From a virus: 45,986 nucleotides of DNA. Below are positions 29,670-37,522 of the stretch, piece after piece. Made by a program: the position numbers and the translations under genes. A model generated the notes under the pieces. It was not told the origin of the DNA, searched no databases, and saw nothing but the letters and a program-made list of their open reading frames with translations. Every line of letters begins with the position of its first letter. The stretch's first letter is position 1. The stretch is from IMG/VR virus record IMGVR_UViG_3300043395_002741, positions 1-45,986 of that record; one strand, 5' to 3'.

Positions 29670-31091
29670 CTACTCCACCACCACGCTGCCCAGATAGGTC
29701 GGGTGCGCCGGTGTGCATTTCTGCCCTCGGTCGAACGCGCGGGAGTCGGTGTAGGTGGCCGAGAGCGTTTCGTCCTCGGCGTGCGGGCGGGCGATCACAA
29801 CGGTCACGGTCACGGGGGCCGCAGCAGTCGGGCGCATGTAGTTCGTCGCCACGCACACGCTGTAGGTGCCCGATACGGGGCTAACCTCCCAATAGATGTT
29901 CTCGGGGCCAGTTCCCGACGTGTCGTCGCGGTCCTGCCGCCCACCGTCTGCGGTCTGCTGCTGCCACCCAATCGAGGAACCGCGCGGGGTGGTCACCCAC
30001 ACGTCGATGTCGCCGGGGCGCGACCACGTCGAGGAGAAGCGGAGCTGCCCCGATCCGACGCAGACGCCCGCCACGCACGCCTGCCCGGTCCCGCATTGGA
30101 TGCCGCACGCGCCGCAGTTCGCCACGTCCTCGGCGGGCTGCACGCACCCGGTATCGCAGATGAGGCCCGTGCAGGTCGGGATAAGCGTGCAGACGCGCCC
30201 GTCGCCCTCGTACCCATCGAGGCACGCGCAGGAGAACGCCCCCGGGGTGTTGCTGCACGCGGCGTTGGCTCCGCACGCAGGCTCGGGGGCAGCGCACTCG
30301 TTCACATCCCCGCAGAGTCCAGCCCCGCAGGCGTACCCAGCCCCGCAGACACCACACGCGCCTCCGCACTGGTACGCCCCGCAGTCGGGAGAGCAGACCA
30401 GCACCGCGCCGTCGTCCTCGGACGCACCGAGCAGCCCGTCGTGGTTGTCGTCGGCCCCGTAGGCGAGCCGCACACCACCGCGCGAGCACACGTCGCCGGG
30501 GGTCACGGCCTCCTGTCGGAAGGAGGCTGCGGCCCCGCGCTCTCCTGTGGATCCATCGACACCGTCACGTCCGTTGGTCCCGTCCTTCCCCGCGGCTCCC
30601 TGCGCCCCCGGTGTGCCAGCAGGCCCAGCGGGACCAGCAGGACCACCCGCTCCTGTGGCCCCATCGCGACCATCCACGCCAGCAGGACCAGCAACTCCGG
30701 GTGCGCCGTTGGCTCCCGCGGGGCCAGTCTCTCCGCGCGCGCCGTCCGCTCCAGCAGGGCCAGGGCTACCATCCACGCCGTCCACGCCATCGCGTCCATC
30801 GACCCCGTCCTTCCCTGCCGCACCCGTCGCACCCTGCGGACCCGCGGCTCCTGTCTCGCCCTGCGGCCCAGTCGCCCCAGGGCACAGCGGGACCACCACG
30901 TCCACCTCAGAGTCCGACAGCACCTTGTCTTTGTCGTCGTCTAGCCCGATCTCGACCACCGTCCCTCCCGCACACTCCGCAGGGCGTGTGCGGTGCAGCG
31001 TGCTGGCCCCCGACATCACCTTGGCGGTGATCGGGTCGCCGTCGCACGCAGCAAGAACGACTAAAGACGAAAGTATGATTCCCCGCAGCAT
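29670..31091 (-). CDS. Collagen-like, EGF-containing lipoprotein
   Basis: A cell-type surface protein of 473 residues on the minus strand. GGAGG lies just upstream of the ATG at 31091. The signal peptide ends in the lipobox LAAC (Cys16). Around 40-70 and 200-235 are C..G.D.N..G.L...E..VC segments of the kind that flank collagen repeats. Residues about 71-186 are Gly-X-Y repeats ([13 protein letters not shown]), 262-301 is an EGF-like module (DVNECA to [12 protein letters not shown]), 322-345 is a NCGACG Cys repeat, and 348-470 resembles a YfaP/DUF2135 beta domain ([24 protein letters not shown]). It is not a typical virion protein. Likely a moron gene that decorates the infected cell; superinfection exclusion is a guess. 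Confidence 0.88.
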   Translation of the reverse strand: MLRGIILSSLVVLAACDGDPITAKVMSGASTLHRTRPAECAGGTVVEIGLDDDKDKVLSDSEVDVVVPLCPGATGPQGETGAAGPQGATGAAGKDGVDGRDGVDGVDGSPGPAGADGARGETGPAGANGAPGVAGPAGVDGRDGATGAGGPAGPAGPAGTPGAQGAAGKDGTNGRDGVDGSTGERGAAASFRQEAVTPGDVCSRGGVRLAYGADDNHDGLLGASEDDGAVLVCSPDCGAYQCGGACGVCGAGYACGAGLCGDVNECAAPEPACGANAACSNTPGAFSCACLDGYEGDGRVCTLIPTCTGLICDTGCVQPAEDVANCGACGIQCGTGQACVAGVCVGSGQLRFSSTWSRPGDIDVWVTTPRGSSIGWQQQTADGGRQDRDDTSGTGPENIYWEVSPVSGTYSVCVATNYMRPTAAAPVTVTVVIARPHAEDETLSATYTDSRAFDRGQKCTPAHPTYLGSVVVE

Positions 31092-31602
31092 ATTGCCTCC
31101 ACCGACGCACCTGCGCCGCGCGCTTGTCTTAGCCGCGCTCGTGCTGTCGCCTCCCGTTGTGGCCGACGACGACAGCCCGGGGGAGATCGGGGCGTTCATC
31201 GAGATCTACCTGCCCCCGCCAAAACCCTCCGAGGCTGAGACGCCCCCACCCGTCGAGGCGACACCGCCGCAAACGGACGCGGGCGCGTTGAAGGCACCGC
31301 AACCGCAGCAACCCCCACCCGAGCAGCAAACGCCGCCCGCAGCCCCGCCAGCGGCCCCCGTTGCCCCCACGCCTGCGCTCGGCCAGCACGCAGAGGTGAC
31401 GCTGGTCCGGCTGACGGGGTGGGGCTGGTCGCGGAAGCAAGCCCGCGAGGCCCTCGACCGGGTGGTGGCGCAGCTCGTGGCGCAGGGGATGCCGCGGGAT
31501 CGAATCGAGGTCGTGACCGAGACGCAGCGGGGACGCCCCCGCGTGCGCGTGGACGTGGTGCGTGTGACGGAGGTGCCCGATGCTGTGCCAGATACCAAGT
31601 GA
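31075..31602 (+). CDS. Secreted Pro-rich protein, possible lysis-cassette member
   Basis: A protein of 175 residues with a signal peptide ([18 protein letters not shown] then DDD), a long Pro/Ala/Gln linker (about 40-105) and a charged helical C-terminal domain ([20 protein letters not shown], then [21 protein letters not shown]). It is probably periplasmic. It starts inside the 5' end of the lipoprotein gene on the other strand; the ribosome-binding site is weak, and a TTG at 31093 is an alternative. The position before a TM coiled-coil protein and a peptidase suggests a lysis role such as a spanin-like function, without direct motif support. Confidence 0.65.
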   Translation: MIPRSILPPPTHLRRALVLAALVLSPPVVADDDSPGEIGAFIEIYLPPPKPSEAETPPPVEATPPQTDAGALKAPQPQQPPPEQQTPPAAPPAAPVAPTPALGQHAEVTLVRLTGWGWSRKQAREALDRVVAQLVAQGMPRDRIEVVTETQRGRPRVRVDVVRVTEVPDAVPDTK

Positions 31603-32347
31603 CCTGCTCGATGCCTCCGGGTGCGTAAAGACGGGCGACCTTCAATCGCTGGCCCTGTCGGGGTGCGAGATCCCGCAGGGCCTCTGCCTCACCGTCGAGG
31701 AGCCGCAGGCTCCACGGCGCGCACAGGAGCACCCGCTTATGCCCGATGTCGCCCCCGCCCTTTCCGCCCCGTCGCTGACCCCCGGTGGCGTGCCTGTCGC
31801 TGCCGCCCCCGTGCAGACGCAGGCCGTCGTCGCCCAACCCGCCCCCGCTCCCGCCGACCCCACCGCGCAGCTCATGGCCCTCGCGGGGCAGAAGGACGTG
31901 TCCCCAATGGCGGTCGTTGCAGGCGTTGCCGCCCTCGCAGGGTCGGGCGTCGTCCTCAAGTTCGCCAAGGATCTGTTCCAAAGCCGCAAGGAGACTGCGG
32001 AAAAGAAGGCGGAACAGGAATACGAGTTGAAGAAGATGGAGTTGGAGCAGAAGTCCAAGCAGGGCGAGGACCAGCACCAGGCGTGCGGGGTCGCCCGCGC
32101 GGCGCTGGAGGCCCGAGTCGTTGCTGCCGAGCAGCGTGCGGGTGCGCTCGACGCCCGCCTCGCCTCGACCGAGCAGTCCCTCGCGGACCTCGGCAAGCGG
32201 GCGCAGGCCGCGCTCGCCACCATCGAGGAGTCGTCGCAGGACGCCGCCAAGGTGGAAGCCCGCCTCACCGAGAAAGCCGACGCGCTCTCCAAGCGCATCA
32301 CCAAACTCGAAACCGCTGCCAAGAAGGCTGCGCCCAAGGGGAAATGA
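31580..32347 (+). CDS. Single-pass membrane coiled-coil protein, putative holin or spanin component
   Basis: A protein of 255 residues. GGAGG six bases before 31580 supports this start; an internal ATG at 31739 with AGGAG could give a shorter form. The order is a Cys-containing N-terminus, an Ala/Pro linker, one membrane segment ([21 protein letters not shown], starting near residue 113), a highly charged helix and a long coiled coil with a Lys-rich end. It lies next to the peptidase gene. A holin or inner-membrane spanin is plausible from topology; no family is recognised. Confidence 0.68.
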   Translation: MLCQIPSDLLDASGCVKTGDLQSLALSGCEIPQGLCLTVEEPQAPRRAQEHPLMPDVAPALSAPSLTPGGVPVAAAPVQTQAVVAQPAPAPADPTAQLMALAGQKDVSPMAVVAGVAALAGSGVVLKFAKDLFQSRKETAEKKAEQEYELKKMELEQKSKQGEDQHQACGVARAALEARVVAAEQRAGALDARLASTEQSLADLGKRAQAALATIEESSQDAAKVEARLTEKADALSKRITKLETAAKKAAPKGK

Positions 32348-32348
32348 C

Positions 32349-32900
32349 ATGGCCGATCTGATGATGGACTGCCCGCGCTGCTGGGGACGTAGCAAGTCGT
32401 GCGGGCTGTGCAAGGGCGCGGGCAAGGTGCCCGACGAGCAGTTGTCCCCGCATTTCCGCCTGTCCGAGATGCTGAACAGCGGGACCGCTCGCACCAAGGG
32501 CATCCCGAACGAACCCGACGCCGAGGTGTTGGCAAACCTGCGCCTGTTGTGTGTTGAGGCGTTGGAGCCGATCCGCGCCCTCGTCGGCCCGCTCAAGATC
32601 AACAGCGGGTATCGCTCCGACCTTGTGAACCAGGCGGTAGGCGGGTCCACGACGAGCGCGCACTCCTACGGCCTCGCCGCCGACCTCAACCCGGTGAAGG
32701 GGACGTGGAAGGAACTGATGGACAAGGTGATCGCGGCCAAGATCCCGCTGGACCAGATCATCTTTGAGCACACCTGGGTCCACGTCGGCTTGCTGCACCC
32801 GACCAAGAAGAACAAGCGCGGCGACAAGCTGGCGATGTTCAAGGTCGGCGGCAAGACGACCTATGAAGCGTACAACCCGAACGACGCGCGAATCGCCTAG
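32349..32900 (+). CDS. M15-type peptidase endolysin with N-terminal DnaJ-like zinc motif
   Basis: A 183-residue peptidoglycan peptidase expected to lyse the cell. Residues 8-25 are CPRCWGRSKSCGLCKGAG, a CxxCxG pair like the DnaJ zinc repeats, unusual on an endolysin. Residues about 35-160 form the M15 (D-Ala-D-Ala carboxypeptidase-like) domain: NSGYRS, then SAHSYGLAADL (His105, Asp112) and WVHVGL (His145), the three zinc ligands. The ATG follows the previous stop by one base. No signal peptide is visible, so a holin should release it. Confidence 0.9.
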   Translation: MADLMMDCPRCWGRSKSCGLCKGAGKVPDEQLSPHFRLSEMLNSGTARTKGIPNEPDAEVLANLRLLCVEALEPIRALVGPLKINSGYRSDLVNQAVGGSTTSAHSYGLAADLNPVKGTWKELMDKVIAAKIPLDQIIFEHTWVHVGLLHPTKKNKRGDKLAMFKVGGKTTYEAYNPNDARIA

Positions 32901-32915
32901 CAATCGAGGTGTGGC

Positions 32916-33005
32916 ATGGGCATCGCCTGGGTGGTAGTCGTGACCCTCCTGCTCGCCTCCGTGACGGTGGTGGGCGTTCTCCAACCAAAGGACCGCGACG
33001 AATGA
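32916..33005 (+). CDS. 29-residue membrane miniprotein
   Basis: A very small gene between the endolysin and the next small gene. The protein is one hydrophobic helix (MGIAWVVVVTLLLASVTVVG) with a charged tail QPKDRDE, so it would sit N-out, C-in or the reverse as a single-span peptide. GAGGTGTGGC precedes the ATG, and its stop overlaps the next ATG (ATGA), as in most neighbours. It may be a holin or a lysis regulator; the size is small for either. Confidence 0.55.
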   Translation: MGIAWVVVVTLLLASVTVVGVLQPKDRDE

Positions 33006-33199
33006 CCAAGGCGATGCGCCGCCGCAGGGCGAAGCACCACTACAACGAAGCCATCAAACTCGGGGTGCGGGCCTGCGCGGCAGAGCAGCGCGGCCCGCGG
33101 TGGTATGACACCCTCCCTGGTGATTGGCGGCTAGAGGCGATGGCCGTGCGTGCGGTGCGCCGACACTGGAATCTGCTGCGCCGCCTGGGGGATATGTGA
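33002..33199 (+). CDS. Small basic protein before portal
   Basis: A protein of 65 residues, Arg/Lys-rich (TKAMRRRRAKHHYNEA) and helical. Its first codons overlap the 29-residue gene, and its stop overlaps the portal ATG by one base. DNA-binding or head-associated by charge and place, as inference only. Confidence 0.62.
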   Translation: MTKAMRRRRAKHHYNEAIKLGVRACAAEQRGPRWYDTLPGDWRLEAMAVRAVRRHWNLLRRLGDM

Positions 33200-35058
33200 T
33201 GTCGAGCGGGACCGTGGTGGATTTCAGCGTGTTCCAAAAGATCTTCGGCAAAGTGCTCGGGGGTGGGGCGGTACACGACCAGCCTGCGGTCCTGTCGGAG
33301 ATCCGACTCAAGGGGTTGTCCCCTCGGCAGCAGCGGCTCAACGCAGCGTGGGCGGTCTACCGCTGCGAGGGGTATTCTTCCTGCCGCGTGGATTGGGACG
33401 GCGGGCAGGCGATCAGCCAGATGGAATCCGAGGCGGTTCGCTCGGGGGCGTTTATTCCCCCGGGCTTCTATGACGCGGGGGCGATGCTGCCCCTGCGGTA
33501 TCGCCGCCCCTCGGCCCCCTACGCACTCGGGCGCGTGATCGTGGACCGTTTCACCTCGCTGCTGTTCTCGGATCAGCGGCACCCCCGCGTGCATGTCGAG
33601 GACGACGAGCAGACCGACGATTTCGTCGGTGCGTTGATTGAGGGATCGCGCTTCTGGGCTGCGTGGATGCAGGCCCGGATGATGGGTGGCGCGCAGGGTA
33701 CTGCCTGCGTCGGGTTCCAGTTCGTGAACGGAAAGCCCGTGCTGGAGGTCCACGACCCCCGCTGGTGTACCCCGACGTTCCGCGACCGCCACACCTGGGA
33801 GTTGTCCCGGCTGGAGATCCTGTACCAGTACCCGCGCGAGGTGCTGGACCCCGAGTCGGGCCTCGTGCGCGAGGTGCCGTTCTGGTATCGCCGTCTGATC
33901 GACGCGCAGCGTGACGTGGTGTTCAAGTCGATCCCCGTCGAGCAGGGCCTCCCGGTGTGGGAGGTCGAGTCCGAGGTGCAGCACGGCCTCGGGGAGTGCC
34001 CCGCGGTCTGGGTGCAGAACACCCCCGTGTTGGACGACATCGACGGCGACCCGGATTGCCACGGCGCGTTTGAGATGATCCACGCCATCGACATGCTGCT
34101 CGCGCAGGCGCAGACGGGCACGATTGCGAACGCCGACCCGACGCTGGTGATCTCCACCAATGCCGACCTCCCGCCCGACTTGGCGAAGGGATCCCGCGCA
34201 CCGATCAAGTTGCCGAGCGACGGGCGCGCGGAATACCTGGAGCTGGAGGGCGTTGGTGCCAAGTCGGCAAGCGAGTTGGCCGACCTGTACCGCCGCCGCG
34301 TTCTGGAGGTGACGAGCTGCGTGCTGGAGGACGGCACGGGGACTGCTGCCCGCACCGCCACCGAGATCGAGCGCGCCCACGCTGCGATGTTTGCCCGCGC
34401 CGACATGCTGCGCGAGCAATACACCGAGCGCGGGATCAAGCCGCTGCTGCACAAGATGCTCCGCGCGGCCCGCATGGTGTCCGAGGCCCGCCCCACCGAG
34501 GACGGTGGCGTGGTGCGCGGCGAGGTGCTGCTCGCCCCCAAGTTGATCCGAAACGCTGCGGGGCGGGTGATCGAGAAGCGCCGCCGCGAACCGGGGACCG
34601 GGGAGATCCTGCGCGTGGCGTGGCCCCGGTACACCGAACCGACGCTGGAGGAGGCCAAGCTCGCGGTCGAGACTGCGGTCATGGCCTTGTCGGGCAAGAT
34701 CGTGGACGACACCGCTGCGGTTGCGCTGGTTGCCCCGTACTTTGCCGAGGAGGACTCCAAGGGACTGCTCGACCGGGTGCGCGGTGCCGAGACGGCGCGC
34801 ACGCTCGCGCTGGACTCTGCGGCGTCGGGCCTCGCCCCCGGGGAGTCGCTGGGCGGCACGGAACCCCTGCCCCCTGTGGTCGCTCCGAGCGCGCCGCTGA
34901 ACGGGGCGCAGATCACGGCCCTGCTCGACATCGTGCAGCAGACCGCGCGAGGGGAACTCGACCCCGAGGTCGCGGTGCGGACAATCACGCTGTCGTTCCC
35001 CGGCATCGGTGAGGACGAAGCCCGCGCGCTGGTGGCGAAGCAGGAGCTCCCCGAGTGA
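33199..35058 (+). CDS. Portal protein
   Basis: The dodecameric channel through which DNA enters the head, 619 residues. The N-terminal half has the usual wing/clip mix of strands and helices (RFTSLLFSDQRHPRVHVED; WDGGQAISQMESE). The stem-like region lies around 290-410 (HGAFEMIHAIDMLLAQAQ, KSASELADLYRRRVLEVTSC, RTATEIERAHAAMFARADML), as in SPP1-type portals. Its position, after the terminase and before a MuF protein, supports the call. A C-terminal extension (about 500-619) is Ala/Pro-rich. The start overlaps the previous stop (TGATG). Confidence 0.88.
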   Translation: MSSGTVVDFSVFQKIFGKVLGGGAVHDQPAVLSEIRLKGLSPRQQRLNAAWAVYRCEGYSSCRVDWDGGQAISQMESEAVRSGAFIPPGFYDAGAMLPLRYRRPSAPYALGRVIVDRFTSLLFSDQRHPRVHVEDDEQTDDFVGALIEGSRFWAAWMQARMMGGAQGTACVGFQFVNGKPVLEVHDPRWCTPTFRDRHTWELSRLEILYQYPREVLDPESGLVREVPFWYRRLIDAQRDVVFKSIPVEQGLPVWEVESEVQHGLGECPAVWVQNTPVLDDIDGDPDCHGAFEMIHAIDMLLAQAQTGTIANADPTLVISTNADLPPDLAKGSRAPIKLPSDGRAEYLELEGVGAKSASELADLYRRRVLEVTSCVLEDGTGTAARTATEIERAHAAMFARADMLREQYTERGIKPLLHKMLRAARMVSEARPTEDGGVVRGEVLLAPKLIRNAAGRVIEKRRREPGTGEILRVAWPRYTEPTLEEAKLAVETAVMALSGKIVDDTAAVALVAPYFAEEDSKGLLDRVRGAETARTLALDSAASGLAPGESLGGTEPLPPVVAPSAPLNGAQITALLDIVQQTARGELDPEVAVRTITLSFPGIGEDEARALVAKQELPE

Positions 35059-35492
35059 TCCTTGCCATCGACTTTGACGGGACGCTGGTCGAGCCTGTCG
35101 CGTTCGCGGACGTGACGACCCCGCTGCGCCTCATCCCTGGGGCGCGCGAGGCGTTGCAGTCGATCAAGCGGGCAGGGCACGTCGTCATCGTCTACTCGGC
35201 GCGTGCAAATCGCGCCCTGCGGGTATCTCCGCAGCTCGACCCGCTGGTGCGCCTCGGACTGAGGCAGGTCAACGACGCTGCGTGGCTGGCTGCGCGTCCG
35301 CTCCACCAAGCGCGGTTCGACGCGATGCTTAGGTTCTGCGACCGCGAGCTGCGCGGCCTCGTGGACGTGGTGGACGACGGCGAGCAGGGCAAACCTATCG
35401 CGGACGTGTACCTGGACGACCGCGCCCTGCGATACGGACACGGGCACGACGGCAACCTGTGGAGCGACATCGCTCTGCACTACGGTGTGTGA
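35055..35492 (+). CDS. HAD-like phosphohydrolase
   Basis: A 145-residue HAD-superfamily protein. Motif I is DFDGTL (Asp6, Asp8) and later motifs include VYSARANR and ADVYLDDRAL. It could be a nucleotide or small-phosphate phosphatase. The GTG start overlaps the portal stop (GTGA). HAD proteins near head genes are known in phages but their role is usually unclear. Family assignment is firm; the substrate is unknown. Confidence 0.85.
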   Translation: MILAIDFDGTLVEPVAFADVTTPLRLIPGAREALQSIKRAGHVVIVYSARANRALRVSPQLDPLVRLGLRQVNDAAWLAARPLHQARFDAMLRFCDRELRGLVDVVDDGEQGKPIADVYLDDRALRYGHGHDGNLWSDIALHYGV

Positions 35493-35499
35493 GGAAAAA

Positions 35500-35874
35500 A
35501 TGTCACAGTTTAAGCAGTTCATGGGCGGCAAGATGACTCCGATGGAGGCCCATCGGAAATACGCTTGGGGTGGTCGCCGCTGCCAATGCGGACGCGCCCC
35601 GTCGCTTCGGATCATCTCGCTCTGCACCGAGGAGGAGTTCCGCAAGCGTGCCGACCCGCGCGTGCTGACGGCAATCCTGCTCGACAACGAGGGGACGCTC
35701 CCCACGCAGCCCACCACCTACGGCCCCATCGTGCGCCTCGGTGACAGCCTCGCGTGCAAGTCCTGCTCGCGGGAAGCCGAGCGCGCTGCCGCCAAGCTGC
35801 CCGACTGGGTGCTGGTGGAGTTCGACCGCGGCCCCAAAGAAACTCTGCAATCTGGCTCGTCTGGCGGGAGGTAG
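35500..35874 (+). CDS. Hypothetical protein with CxC and CxxC pairs
   Basis: A protein of 124 residues. The ATG at 35500 has GAGGA just before it, and an earlier GTG inside the HAD gene has no better site. CQC (about residues 29-31) and CKSC (about 88-91) may form one zinc site. The C-terminus is charged (DWVLVEFDRG). It lies in the run of small proteins between portal and capsid. Function unknown. Confidence 0.7.
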   Translation: MSQFKQFMGGKMTPMEAHRKYAWGGRRCQCGRAPSLRIISLCTEEEFRKRADPRVLTAILLDNEGTLPTQPTTYGPIVRLGDSLACKSCSREAERAAAKLPDWVLVEFDRGPKETLQSGSSGGR

Positions 35875-35877
35875 ACC

Positions 35878-36045
35878 GTGGCGCGCGAGGGAATCCCGAC
35901 CAACCAGAAACTGTGGAAACGCATCAAGGCCCAGGTCAAGGCCTCGTATACGACTTGGCCCTCGGCATATGCGTCGGGGCAGCTCGTGCGCCTGTACAAA
36001 CTGCGGGGCGGCAAGTTCCGCGCACCGAAAGCAGGGGAATCCTAA
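35878..36045 (+). CDS. 55-residue protein of the WPSAYAS type
   Basis: A short basic protein starting at a GTG with GGAGG upstream. It carries IKAQVKASYTTWPSAYASGQ and a C-terminal LYKLRGGKFRA. I recognise the K...YxxWPSAYAS...VxxY pattern from small conserved phage head-region proteins of unknown function. It overlaps the next gene by one base. Confidence 0.7.
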   Translation: MAREGIPTNQKLWKRIKAQVKASYTTWPSAYASGQLVRLYKLRGGKFRAPKAGES

Positions 36046-36311
36046 TGGGCCTCGGCAAATGGTTTGGTGAGCGGTGGGTGGACCTGTCGCGTCCCAAGGA
36101 GGGCGGCGGGTTTGAGGACTGCGGACGTTCCGAGGCGGAACGCCGCGCGTACCCCAAGTGTGTCCCTGCCTCGCGTGCCGCCCGCATGACCCCCTCGCAG
36201 ATCAAGAGCGCGATCACGCGGAAACGCCGCGCTCTGTCTGGGGAGTCGCTGTCGAAGCCGACGCCTGTATCCACGCTGGTCAAACTGCGCCGCGCCAAAG
36301 GGGGGAAGTGA
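36045..36311 (+). CDS. Conserved small protein with ERWVDLSRPKEGGG motif
   Basis: A protein of 88 residues with WVDLSRPKEGGGFEDCGR, YPKCVPASRAARMTPSQI and a C-terminal TLVKLRRAKGGK. The WVDLxRP...CGR...PKCVP order is a conserved phage family that I associate with DUF5872-like proteins. Its C-terminal KLRRAK tail recurs in the gene at 36937. Role unknown; probably a minor head or internal protein, by position. Confidence 0.75.
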   Translation: MGLGKWFGERWVDLSRPKEGGGFEDCGRSEAERRAYPKCVPASRAARMTPSQIKSAITRKRRALSGESLSKPTPVSTLVKLRRAKGGK

Positions 36312-36631
36312 TGGCCGAGGATTCATTCAAGCCACCCGAGGCTGCTGCGCGCGCTGCCGCGCACGGGCTGGAACTGCGCCGCAAGTTTGGGCGGGGCGGC
36401 ACGCCTGTCGGTGTGGCCCGCGCGCGTGACCTGTCGGGTGGGCGCAACGTCTCCCGCTCGACGGTCGCCCGCATGTCGGCGTTCGCTCGACACCTCGACC
36501 AGCCCGAGTCCTCGCCTACAGACGGAGGCCCGAGCGCGCGCGCCATCGCAATCAAACTGTGGGGCGGGCGCGCAGGGATCAACTGGGCGCAGAGCGTCAT
36601 GGCCCGCCTGCGGAAAGCGGGCAAAGCGTGA
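36311..36631 (+). CDS. Conserved basic phage protein, head region
   Basis: A protein of 106 residues with AAARAAAHGLELRRKFGRGG, VGVARARDLSGGRNVS and IKLWGGRAGINWAQSV. I recognise the order (GLELR.K.GRGGT..GVARARDL..G...S then LWGG.AG..WA) as a conserved phage family seen near prohead genes. Its helical, basic character fits DNA or capsid binding. The start overlaps the previous stop by one base. Confidence 0.72.
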   Translation: MAEDSFKPPEAAARAAAHGLELRRKFGRGGTPVGVARARDLSGGRNVSRSTVARMSAFARHLDQPESSPTDGGPSARAIAIKLWGGRAGINWAQSVMARLRKAGKA

Positions 36632-36933
36632 GCGCGGATGCGGAAATCGACACGCAGTTCTGGGCGGTTGCCGACCTGGACGACGGCCCGCGCAAGTTCG
36701 CTTGCACTAGCCTGCTGCGGAATGCACTCGGGCAGGCCCGCCGAGGCGAGTACCGCGAATGTATGGTCGTTGCGTGGGACACCAAGGGGCGACTGTCCAG
36801 CTACTGGACAGACGGCCTTCCCGCCACGCAGCGAATCGGTGCGTTAGAACTGCTCAAGGCCGAGGTGGTCGCGAATCTGAACGCAGGGTGCTCCCACGAG
36901 GACGACACCGACACCGACCCCGGAGAGGATTGA
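36628..36933 (+). CDS. Hypothetical protein, head region
   Basis: A protein of 101 residues with a GTG start overlapping the previous stop. It has a strand-rich middle (YRECMVVAWDTKGRLSSYWT), then a helix (RIGALELLKAEVVANLNA) and an acidic tail (DDTDTDPGED). Unknown function. Its place in the small head-protein run suggests a structural or assembly role. Confidence 0.68.
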   Translation: MSADAEIDTQFWAVADLDDGPRKFACTSLLRNALGQARRGEYRECMVVAWDTKGRLSSYWTDGLPATQRIGALELLKAEVVANLNAGCSHEDDTDTDPGED

Positions 36934-36936
36934 CCG

Positions 36937-37119
36937 ATGCCTGTCAAAAGTCTGGCCCAACTCCGTTATCTGTTCGCAGCGCAGAAACGTGGGGAAATCC
37001 CTGCTGGAACCGCTGAGAAGTTCGTCGCGGAGACGAGCAAGCGGAAACTTAAGGCGTTGCCCGAGCGCGTCAAAGTCCCCGGTGTGGTGAAACTGCGCCG
37101 CGCCAAGGCCAAGGGCTAG
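36937..37119 (+). CDS. Conserved small basic protein (MPVKSLAQLRYLFA)
   Basis: A protein of 60 residues. The start VKSLAQLRYLFAAQKRGEI and later KALPERVK follow a pattern that I have seen in small conserved phage head-region proteins. The tail GVVKLRRAKAKG matches the tail of the 36045 product. Basic and probably capsid- or DNA-associated; function unknown. Confidence 0.72.
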   Translation: MPVKSLAQLRYLFAAQKRGEIPAGTAEKFVAETSKRKLKALPERVKVPGVVKLRRAKAKG

Positions 37120-37123
37120 TCCG

Positions 37124-37522
37124 ATGCCGACCCCCGCATTCCTGCGATACGCGGCCACCCGCGACCGCCCTGCCGAGCCTGCCCTGTCTCCGCAGGAGGT
37201 GCGTGCGCTCGACGTGCTGCGCGCAGAGGCTGCGGCCCACGGTGCCACGCTCAAGACGGGTGGTGTCGGGGGCCTGCCCCCGTCGCTGGTGCTGGGCGTG
37301 ATGCGGCGCGATGGCTACCGTTGCCACCGCTGCGGACGCACGGACCACCCGCTCGACGTGCATCACAAGGGCGACCTCGCGCACCCCGCGTCCCGCTGGC
37401 TGTCCGCGCACGGTAAGGCGAACACGCTGCCCAACCTCGTGACCGTCTGCGCCCAGTGCCACGATGCGATCCATGCGGAGGATCGTGCCAAGGGCGGGCC
37501 TGCCGCCGCTGCGGGGTACTGA
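37124..37522 (+). CDS. HNH endonuclease
   Basis: A 132-residue nuclease with a clear HNH module: RDGYRCHRCG, DVHHKG (the catalytic His pair), NLVTVC and CHDAIH, with four Cys for structural zinc. HNH proteins beside terminase, portal and head genes are often part of packaging, but homing or accessory use is equally possible. Here it lies immediately before the MuF protein (TGATG), so it may act in head assembly or packaging. Confidence 0.9.
   Translation: MPTPAFLRYAATRDRPAEPALSPQEVRALDVLRAEAAAHGATLKTGGVGGLPPSLVLGVMRRDGYRCHRCGRTDHPLDVHHKGDLAHPASRWLSAHGKANTLPNLVTVCAQCHDAIHAEDRAKGGPAAAAGY

Noticed and set aside
30533-30880. DNA repeats in the collagen region considered as a CRISPR array or tandem regulatory repeat
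   Set aside because: The period is that of Gly-X-Y codons and there are no unique spacers between constant repeats.
30547-31090. Upstream extension of the + strand gene at 31075 through the collagen region
   Set aside because: The extension is antisense to the lipoprotein collagen repeats, which generate Pro-rich open frames on the other strand.
33573-35717. 714-codon minus-strand open frame over the portal gene
   Set aside because: It is the antisense of the portal gene, Ser/Arg-rich, with no ribosome-binding site or domain.
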